In this document: positions 25,423 to 30,875 of the stretch, piece after piece
How the letters are laid out: the number at the start of each line of letters is the position of its first letter
Numbering within the stretch: the stretch's first letter is position 1
Origin: CAYQNU01 sp964419055
Lineage (GTDB): Bacteria; Bacteroidota; Bacteroidia; Flavobacteriales_D; Parvicellaceae
Length of the DNA: 30,875 nt
Assembly (NCBI GenBank): GCA_964419055.1
Contig: CAYQNU010000030.1
Coordinates: 1 to 30,875 of the forward strand
Reading direction: 5' to 3'
Translations under genes and position numbers: made by a program
The notes under the pieces: generated by a model
What the model was told of the DNA's origin: nothing
The model's database searches: none
Seen by the model: only the letters and a program-made list of their open reading frames with translations

Positions 25423-26355
25423 ATGATAAATTATTACAGAGTCATTTTAGGAGCTAAAAGCATCTATTCCCAAGAGTGCTATGATGGTAAATTTGTTGGT
25501 GCAAATTATGGAATTAAGCAAGACTTAACAAATGAACTAACAGAAAACTATCGTGATTTCAATGACAAATATCGAGAAATATGGCTAAAATCGCACCCCG
25601 AAAAAACGAAAGTTGCTGCTGGTTTAGCTTGCGGTATGATTTGGACAATTTCAAAAGGCATAAAAAAAGGAGATATTGTTATTTCTCCTGATGGTAAAGG
25701 TAACTATTATGTCGGGGAGATTGATTCTGACTACATTTTTGCTCCCAACACCAATTTCCCTCATAGAAGAAATGTAAATTGGTTTAATGTTAAAATAGAA
25801 CGATCTGCAATGACACAGGAGTTAAAAAACTCTACAGGTTCAACTGGTACAATTGCCAATATTAGCCAGTATGCAAATGAAATTGACAAACTCATTGGTA
25901 ATGTGAAGCCACAAACAATAATTTCAAACGATCCCAGTGTCGAAGACCCTTCTGTTTTTGCATTAGAAAAACACTTGGAAGACTTTTTAGTGAAAAATTG
26001 GTATCAAACAGAGTTAGGTAAAAATTATGATATTTACGAAGTTGATGGTGAAATCGTTGGTCAACAATTTATGACAGATACAGGCCCTATTGATGTGCTC
26101 GCTATTAGTAAGGACAAAAAAACGTTACTGGTTGTTGAATTAAAAAGGGGGCGGGCAAGTGACAATGTTGTTGGTCAAATTCAACGTTACATGGGGTATG
26201 TAAAAGAAGTTTTCGCTGAAAGCAATCAAGAGGTAAAAGGTGTAATCATTGCTTTGGAAGATGACTTAAGATTAAAACGGGCTTTGTCTGTTACAAATAA
26301 TATTGAATTCTTTAGATATCAAGTTAGTTTTAAACTCTTCAAAAATCAATCATAA
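25423..26355 (+). CDS. NucS/DUF91-like PD-(D/E)XK nuclease with N-terminal sensor-like domain
   Basis: A 310-aa protein. The N-terminal half (residues 1-135) has a beta-rich PUA/EVE-like arrangement (MINYYRVILGAKS, GLACGMIWTISKGIKKGDIVISPDGKGNYYVGEI), like the N-domain of some restriction endonucleases. The C-terminal half is a NucS-like nuclease with PIDVLAISKDKKTLLVVELKRGRA (Asp near 223, ExK near 238-240) and VGQIQRYMGYV. It lies 26 nt after res and closes the operon. EVE/PUA-type domains often recognise modified bases, so it may be a modification-dependent effector. No methylation target is evident. Confidence 0.78.
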   Translation: MINYYRVILGAKSIYSQECYDGKFVGANYGIKQDLTNELTENYRDFNDKYREIWLKSHPEKTKVAAGLACGMIWTISKGIKKGDIVISPDGKGNYYVGEIDSDYIFAPNTNFPHRRNVNWFNVKIERSAMTQELKNSTGSTGTIANISQYANEIDKLIGNVKPQTIISNDPSVEDPSVFALEKHLEDFLVKNWYQTELGKNYDIYEVDGEIVGQQFMTDTGPIDVLAISKDKKTLLVVELKRGRASDNVVGQIQRYMGYVKEVFAESNQEVKGVIIALEDDLRLKRALSVTNNIEFFRYQVSFKLFKNQS

Positions 26356-26439
26356 TATCAATTTACTTTACTAAAGTGCTATAATTTAACCTTAACTCTT
26401 TTTTCTAATTGATATAGTTGTTTAATAATTAAATAGTTG

Positions 26440-26447
26440 TACTTTTG
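26440..26447 (+). promoter_or_regulatory. -7 box of the lipoprotein gene
   Basis: TACTTTTG fits TAnnTTTG, with GTTG at 26417-26420 in -33 position, a 19-nt spacing. It lies 16 nt before the ATG. Confidence 0.6.
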
Positions 26448-26463
26448 AAAAAACATTTCTAAT

Positions 26464-27126
26464 ATGAAAAAACATTTATTTATAGCTGCTGTAGCTAGCG
26501 TTCTTTTATTTGAAGTTTCTTGTTCTAACGCTTCAGAAGATTCTAAAGCTAACACAGCTGATGAAACAGTTGTTATCGAAGATACCGTTTTGAAAGTGGA
26601 TTCGGTTTTTTTTATCATTAAATCTAAATCGGTAGGTGATTTTAAAATTGAAGGAAATATTGCAGATGTTCAATTAATTAAGCCTTATGAGATTTTTCAA
26701 GAAGAAAAAGTTTTTAATCATGACGAGGGTTCGGATACTTTAATGGTGAGTGTGTTGAAAGAAAATGGTCAAGAAGTGTTATACATGCAACCGAATGGCG
26801 ATTGGGCTGAAAATGGTGAGATGATTTATGAAGAAGGTTCAATAGGTCAAATTTATATTACATCTTCTATTTTCAAAACTGAAAAGGGTATAGGTGTAAA
26901 TTCTACAATTGAAGATTTTATGGCCTCTTATCCAGATTTCGAAATTTGGGGAGGGCAAATATGTCAATGTGTTTATGTTTCCACAAATGAATTACAATCT
27001 ATTCAATTTGAACTAGACATAACAGATTATTTGTTGGATTTTGAAAATGTAGATATTGAAGGTGAAATACTCAATCTTAAGGATATCAAAAAAGGAGCAA
27101 CCATTAAAGAAATTAGAATGTTTTGA
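26464..27126 (+). CDS. Putative lipoprotein, DUF1131-like C-terminus
   Basis: A 220-aa lipoprotein: signal KKHLFIAAVASVLLFEVSC with lipobox EVSC (Cys20), then an acidic linker (SNASEDSKANTADE). The C-terminal region GVNSTIEDFMASYPDFEIW...LDITDYL...LNLKDIKKGATIKEIRMF recalls DUF1131-family lipoproteins. That identification is tentative. Two Cys (QICQCVY) could form a disulfide. It stands outside the defence operon, 108 bp behind the nuclease gene, with its own promoter. Confidence 0.75.
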   Translation: MKKHLFIAAVASVLLFEVSCSNASEDSKANTADETVVIEDTVLKVDSVFFIIKSKSVGDFKIEGNIADVQLIKPYEIFQEEKVFNHDEGSDTLMVSVLKENGQEVLYMQPNGDWAENGEMIYEEGSIGQIYITSSIFKTEKGIGVNSTIEDFMASYPDFEIWGGQICQCVYVSTNELQSIQFELDITDYLLDFENVDIEGEILNLKDIKKGATIKEIRMF

Positions 27127-27130
27127 TGCT

Positions 27131-27625
27131 TTGAAAACACCCTTTATCTTTGCCTTGTTTTTTATTATAACTGCTCTCACCCGTTGCAGCAACAGCCCTT
27201 ATGAATTTTGGGAGTTGTCACAGTTTAAGATAGTCCCCACGGCTTTGGCTGACCAAGAAGCCATTAAAATCATCTACGCCAGTGGTAGTCCCGATAATAA
27301 TGAGGAGCTAAAATATTACGTGCATCTAATTGCCATATCACAACAAACAGGTGACACGGTGAACATCCTCACCACCGCAAACAATGGCATCACCCAAAAT
27401 GACCAAAATAAAATTTACAACTTTTTCAACGAAGATAATATAGCCTCCAAAATAATGCAAATGGATGCCAAAAGCCTCCAAAACATAGACCATATAGATG
27501 ATATTACGCAGTCGTCCTCAAAAACCACCACTATAACTAAAGTAGTCCGAGATCCAAATTTTGACCACATCGCCAAGAATACCTATCCAACGGTTATTGG
27601 GGTAATTGGAGTATTGGAGAAATGA
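27131..27625 (+). CDS. Putative small lipoprotein with TTG start
   Basis: A 164-aa product from TTG at 27131, 4 nt after the upstream stop. This start gives MKTPFIFALFFIITALTRCS, a good lipoprotein signal with Cys19. A longer frame from TTG 27056 would overlap the upstream gene by 71 nt and hide the signal, so I chose the shorter. No ATG is in frame at the N-terminus. The mature part is hydrophilic (YYVHLIAISQQTGDTVNILTT) with no known motif. It has more GC and C-rich codons than its neighbours (CCC, CTC, ACC), suggesting a different origin. Confidence 0.65.
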   Translation: MKTPFIFALFFIITALTRCSNSPYEFWELSQFKIVPTALADQEAIKIIYASGSPDNNEELKYYVHLIAISQQTGDTVNILTTANNGITQNDQNKIYNFFNEDNIASKIMQMDAKSLQNIDHIDDITQSSSKTTTITKVVRDPNFDHIAKNTYPTVIGVIGVLEK

Positions 27626-27666
27626 GGGGTAATGATGGTATTTGTGATCGTAACTTAAAAAACTTG

Positions 27667-27674
27667 TATCTTTA
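27667..27674 (+). promoter_or_regulatory. -7-like box
   Basis: TATCTTTA is one base from TAnnTTTG, 16 nt before the ATG at 27691. Confidence 0.4.
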
Positions 27675-27690
27675 ACAAAAATAAGTCAAC

Positions 27691-28170
27691 ATGAATGCGA
27701 ACATAATCTACGAAAATCAATTAATCAGCAAGTTGAATATAGGTGATTGCACAGATGATAAGGGTCATTTCGTGTATGCTAATTTAAAACCACAATTGGT
27801 ATTACTAGAGAAAAATTATTTATGGAGTGGCCTTTCTGCCAAAGTGCAGTTGATTTCTTTTGAGGATGCTCCCACAGCATTAGTTTTTTGTGCCTTTGCT
27901 AAACACGCAAATGCAGATAAATGGAACCTAAACACTTTTCATTTTTCTATTGTTAATGGTCAATGTGATATTCCTATCTTTAAAAATGTGTTTATAGATA
28001 GAAGTAATGTAGGCTATTCGGGGTCACATTATATCAATCATTTTGTTGTTTTGTTTAATTCAAATGCTCCTGTGGAATACAGCATCAAGATTTCGCAAAC
28101 AGGAATGGATTCAAATTACGAAAATTACCCAACACCTAATGGCGTAACATTGCACAATATTGAATTTTAG
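27691..28170 (+). CDS. Uncharacterised 159-aa cytoplasmic protein
   Basis: No signal peptide or membrane segment is seen. The sequence is mostly beta-like with aromatic residues (FVYANLKPQLVLLEKNYLWSGL, SGSHYINHFVVLFNSNAPVEYSIKISQ). Three Cys are scattered. No family recognised. It appears monocistronic. The region after it (28171-28440) holds no gene that I can support. Confidence 0.65.
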   Translation: MNANIIYENQLISKLNIGDCTDDKGHFVYANLKPQLVLLEKNYLWSGLSAKVQLISFEDAPTALVFCAFAKHANADKWNLNTFHFSIVNGQCDIPIFKNVFIDRSNVGYSGSHYINHFVVLFNSNAPVEYSIKISQTGMDSNYENYPTPNGVTLHNIEF

Positions 28171-28440
28171 AAAAGCTTTGTTATTTTTATATTCTAAAAA
28201 AGAAAAATTATAGAAAGTAAGGCGTTTTTCGTTACTCAACAATCGATCGTTTTTATCAAAAGGTAATTATAGGGGAGGTAGAAGGTGGTTTTAGTTCATT
28301 TGATTGCATAAATGACTCTTTATTTAATTTCTTTATAATTATAAAAGTTATCTTTAATACGATCTAAAAATGTGTGTCTAGGTTTTTGAAAAAGGTACTT
28401 TAATAATGTTAATGACCTAATTTTTTGAAATTGCCTAAAA
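28171..28440. other. AT-rich intergenic region
   Basis: I see no coding frame or RNA gene here. The only structure is a short TCAACAATCGATCG palindromic stretch near 28238. Confidence 0.5.
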
Positions 28441-28480
28441 AAACAAAAACCCTTAGAAATATGATACTTCTAAGGGTTTT
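28441..28480 (-). terminator. Terminator of tRNA-Asp
   Basis: Minus-strand stem AAAACCCTTAGAA / TTCTAAGGGTTTT (arms 28468-28480 and 28446-28458) followed by G and a run of T (28445-28439). It lies 46 nt downstream of the tRNA. Confidence 0.85.
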
Positions 28481-28525
28481 CTAATCTCACAGCCATATGA
28501 GCTTCCGTTTTCTCCTTCGAGAAAG

Positions 28526-28599
28526 CGGTCCGGACGGGACTCGAACCCGCGACCCCCTGCGTGACAGGCAGGTATTCTAACCAGCTGAACTACCGAACC
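28526..28599 (-). tRNA. tRNA-Asp(GTC)
   Basis: Acceptor GGTTCGG pairs with CCGGACC (one G-U). The anticodon arm CCTGC-CTGTCAC-GCAGG has anticodon GTC. The T arm is GCGGG-TTCGAGT-CCCGT. The 3' CCA is not encoded, unlike the tRNA-Ser at 4157. Confidence 0.97.
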
Positions 28600-28677
28600 A
28601 AATTTTTTAACCCTTTTCAGAGTCTCTAGCAACAGCTAGATTCAAAAACTGTGTATGCTTTTCTTACAAAGCGAGGG

Positions 28678-28708
28678 CAAAAGTAGTGCTTTTTATTTAA
28701 TCTGCAAA
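28678..28708 (-). promoter_or_regulatory. Promoter of tRNA-Asp
   Basis: Minus-strand TTTG (28708-28705) and TACTTTTG (28685-28678) with 19-nt spacing, a good match to the phylum consensus. The resulting leader of about 70 nt contains the hairpin CTAGC-TGTT-GCTAG. Confidence 0.7.
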
Positions 28709-28795
28709 TATTTTTTTATAATTTTAAAAAAATAGTCCCTTTATTTTCTCGAATTATTTGAATGTGATACCTTTACAACATCAAAAAAAAATACA

Positions 28796-29080
28796 GTGAA
28801 AAAAATTATCTTACCCATTGGTATCGTTTTAATAGCCTTAACTACCGTTGTTTCTTGTAAAGCGCTGGCTAAAGCAGCCCTTAAACATTGGTCCAAAAAA
28901 CAAGTAAAGGAGTTTGTACTCAATTGTAAAGATAAATCGGCCAAATTTGTAGGAGAAGAAAATGCCACCAAATTCTGCAACTGTGCCGTGGATGTCGTTG
29001 CCGAAAAATACCACAACTACGAAGACGCCAAATCCATCTCCATTATGGAAATTGTGAAAATCGCGAACGACTGTAAGTAG
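28796..29080 (+). CDS. Small lipoprotein with GTG start
   Basis: A 94-aa protein from GTG: KKIILPIGIVLIALTTVVSC gives a lipobox VVSC with Cys21. The mature part is a short helical domain with four Cys (NCKDKS..., FCNCAVDV, DCK), perhaps with disulfides. The pattern CxCA near residues 61-64 is reminiscent of short Cys motifs in exported Bacteroidota proteins. Family unknown. The ATG alternative is absent upstream. Confidence 0.65.
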   Translation: MKKIILPIGIVLIALTTVVSCKALAKAALKHWSKKQVKEFVLNCKDKSAKFVGEENATKFCNCAVDVVAEKYHNYEDAKSISIMEIVKIANDCK

Positions 29081-29084
29081 GAAG

Positions 29085-29545
29085 TTTGATTTTAGATTGT
29101 AGATTTTAGATTTTAGATTGAAGCTACTGCTATAAAACTGAGCTCAAGTCCTTTAATGGAAGTTGGATTTTATATTTCAACTGTTATTTGACGGCTAAAA
29201 ACTTGATTTTCAATCGTCAATCGTACTTCTAAAATCGTCAATCAACTTTAGATTGTAGATTTTAGATTGAAGCTACTGCTATAAAACTGAACTGAAGTCC
29301 TTTAATGGATTATTGATTTTTAGAGTTTAATTTTAGATTATTGCATTTGTATAACAACCAAACTTCAATCGTAAATCTAAAATCGTAAATCGTCAATCAA
29401 AGTTAGATTTTAGATTGAAAACTACTGCTATAACACTGAACTTCAATCGTCAATCGTACTTCTAAAATCGTCAATCAACTTTAGATTGTAGATTGAAACT
29501 ATTGCTTCAAAATGTACTCAAGGTCATCAATCGTCAATCGTCAAT
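29085..29545. repeat. Mosaic of short direct and inverted repeats
   Basis: Blocks of the type AGATTGTAGATTTTAGATTG-AAGCTACTGCTATAA...TTTAATGGA recur at about 29095, 29250, 29404 and 29481. They alternate with the inverse type CAATCGTCAATCGTACTTC / TAAAATCGTCAATCAAC at 29211, 29444 and 29525. The words GATTTTAGATTG and CAATCTAAAATC are reverse complements, so the region can form multiple hairpins. No gene is seen. Confidence 0.85.
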
Positions 29546-29588
29546 GAAAGTATCCTATTATTGCAAGTAAGTATTAACGTAATACGTG

Positions 29589-30281
29589 TTACGTTCCCAA
29601 ACACAAAACCGTCACTCCCACAACTCCTGCCGTTTCGGTACGCAGGCGATTATCCCCCAAACTAATGGCAACGAATTGATTTTCTTGTGCTAAACGTACT
29701 TCATCTAAAGTAAAATCACCTTCAGGACCAATCAATAATAGGGTAGAAGTACCATCCGTAAAGTCGGTAATTTTTTTATCGGGCAACTGCTCACAATAGG
29801 CAATAAGTTTATGTCCTCCAAAGTTCATCTTCACCAGTTCACCCATTGATTGGGCTTCATAAATGAGGGGTTTCCATTTTCTTTTAGATTGTTTTACCGC
29901 AGCTATCACCGTTTTCTCCCAGCGATCGTAGTTGATTTTTGCCCGTTCACCGTTTTTACAAACCAGCGGGATGATTTCATCTACACCAATTTCAGTGGCT
30001 TTTTCCAAAAACCATTCTATGCGCTCATTCGTTTTGGTGGGCGCAATGGCAATCACTATTTTTTTGGTCTTTTTAGCTTCAAAATGCGTTGAAATCACCT
30101 TAAGTCGGCAATGTTTTGGATGGTTGTCGAGCAATTCACAAACAGATTCCTGACCTTCGCCATTTACAACCCTAATGGATGCGCCAACTTGAGTTCGCAT
30201 AACTTTCACCGCATGATGCGATTCGGCCTCATTCAGTTCAAAATCTTGGGTGATAACTCCTTTGTGATAATAAATATGCAT
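29589..30281 (-). CDS. rsmE: 16S rRNA (uracil-1498-N3)-methyltransferase RsmE
   Basis: A 230-aa SPOUT-family enzyme that methylates U1498 in helix 44 of 16S rRNA. It has the N-terminal PUA-like part (HIYYHKGV, ESHHAVKVMR near 21-30) and APTKTNERIEWFLEKATEIGV near 78-98. The SPOUT knot motifs are LLLIGPEGDFT near 182-192 and ISLGDNRLRTETA near 205-217. The length is standard. The promoter TACTTTTG (30293-30286) is immediately upstream of the ATG, so a leaderless or very short-leader mRNA is possible. Confidence 0.96.
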   Translation of the reverse strand: MHIYYHKGVITQDFELNEAESHHAVKVMRTQVGASIRVVNGEGQESVCELLDNHPKHCRLKVISTHFEAKKTKKIVIAIAPTKTNERIEWFLEKATEIGVDEIIPLVCKNGERAKINYDRWEKTVIAAVKQSKRKWKPLIYEAQSMGELVKMNFGGHKLIAYCEQLPDKKITDFTDGTSTLLLIGPEGDFTLDEVRLAQENQFVAISLGDNRLRTETAGVVGVTVLCLGT

Positions 30282-30285
30282 ATCA

Positions 30286-30293
30286 CAAAAGTA
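30286..30293 (-). promoter_or_regulatory. -7 box of rsmE
   Basis: Minus-strand TACTTTTG fits TAnnTTTG and ends 5 nt before the ATG, placing the expected start of transcription at or within the start codon. Confidence 0.45.
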
Positions 30294-30389
30294 ATAAGAA
30301 TTTGATAACTTTATCCCAAGCCATCTGATTTGGGTTCATAAATCCTATTAGAAGGCTCCCTCGACCTTTAACGAGTTTAAATCAAAAAA

Positions 30390-30875
30390 TCAAGTGGAAT
30401 GGATCTCGATACAACTTTCTATTTTACAATCGATTTTTTCAAAACCAATGTAAAATATACGAAAGCCTTCCGATAGCTATCGAAACGATTTGATTGTAAT
30501 TGTTCTTTGGTGCGTCAGTCAGTTCGAGTGATTTTCGAGAAGAACGTATTTAATGCATAAAATATGTTTTTTTATCAGAGTTACATTTTAACGCGATGAA
30601 AATCGTATCGAGAACGTGCGAGGGAAAAAAGGGTGATACGTCTTCAGTCTTGTTCTCGATACAATTTTCTATTTTACTAATGATTTTTAACAAAATCACT
30701 GTAAAATATACGAAAATCACTCGAACTGACTGAACTTCGATTGTAACGCTGTGCAGGGAGTCAGTTCGAGTGATTTCTGAAATGAAATGAAAGAAATTGT
30801 ATCGAGAACGTGCGAGGGAAAAAAAAGGGTGATACGTCTTCAGTCTTGTTCTCGATACAATTTTCTATTTTACTA
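30390..30875. repeat. Right-end repeat region with large inverted repeats
   Basis: A block with GTATCGAGAACGTGCG...GGGTGATACGTCTTCAGTC...TCTATTTTACTA occurs at 30605 and again at 30799, a 194-bp period that runs off the window. An outer inverted repeat GTTCTCGATACAATTT (30652) / AAATTGTATCGAGAAC (30794) encloses a perfect 17-bp pair, 30715-30731 and 30759-30775. A diverged copy starts near 30397. The family is the same as the left-end array but in the opposite orientation. No coding region is seen. Confidence 0.85.

Noticed and set aside
28741..29016. 91-aa minus-strand frame over the small lipoprotein
   Set aside because: The plus-strand frame has a good lipoprotein signal; the antisense frame does not resemble a protein.
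29850..30305. Plus-strand frames over rsmE
   Set aside because: Antisense shadows of a clear rsmE gene.

Overview
The window looks like a chromosomal segment of a low-GC member of the Bacteroidota, most likely Flavobacteriaceae. The reasons are the strong A+T bias, promoters of the form TAnnTTTG instead of sigma70 boxes, few Shine-Dalgarno sequences, the short flavobacterial MetX/MetY pair, and AT-rich intergenic repeat arrays. There is no rRNA, CRISPR array, transposase or integrase.

Layout. 1-594: a 127-bp tandem repeat array, one unit carrying a 45-bp double-hairpin insert. 638-3360: a methionine-biosynthesis operon on the minus strand (metY then metX), preceded by an unusual leader with two tandem attenuator modules. 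Each module has a Met/Cys-rich leader peptide, an antiterminator strand and a terminator. 3403-6262: an outer-membrane barrel protein, tRNA-Ser(GGA), a 74-bp repeat array, a tyrosine-rich membrane protein and an ankyrin protein.

6600-26355 is a defence-type island. A decayed small gene with an operator-like palindrome stands at its edge. Three copies of a noncoding element (up to about 190 bp, at 6979, 10479 and 12811) separate cargo modules. Module 1 is a RloA-like AAA ATPase plus a RloB protein, followed by an N-terminally shortened DUF1016/YhcG nuclease. Module 2 is a C39/papain-like cysteine protease candidate plus a 62-aa partner. After the third copy come a second ATPase plus TOPRIM-like (DUF4276-like) pair and a zinc-ribbon/PD-(D/E)XK protein. 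A tight operon follows: SNF2 helicase, GmrSD-like DUF262/DUF1524 nuclease, type III-like Mod methyltransferase, type III-like Res helicase-nuclease, and a NucS/DUF91-like nuclease. The last operon reads as a composite modification-dependent and modification-protected restriction system.

26464-30281 returns to ordinary chromosome: three lipoproteins, one unknown protein, tRNA-Asp(GTC), a repeat cluster and rsmE. 30390-30875 carries further repeats with large inverted repeats, related in reverse orientation to the left-end array.

The two things most worth following up are the double Met/Cys attenuator of metYX and the repeat-delimited protease module.
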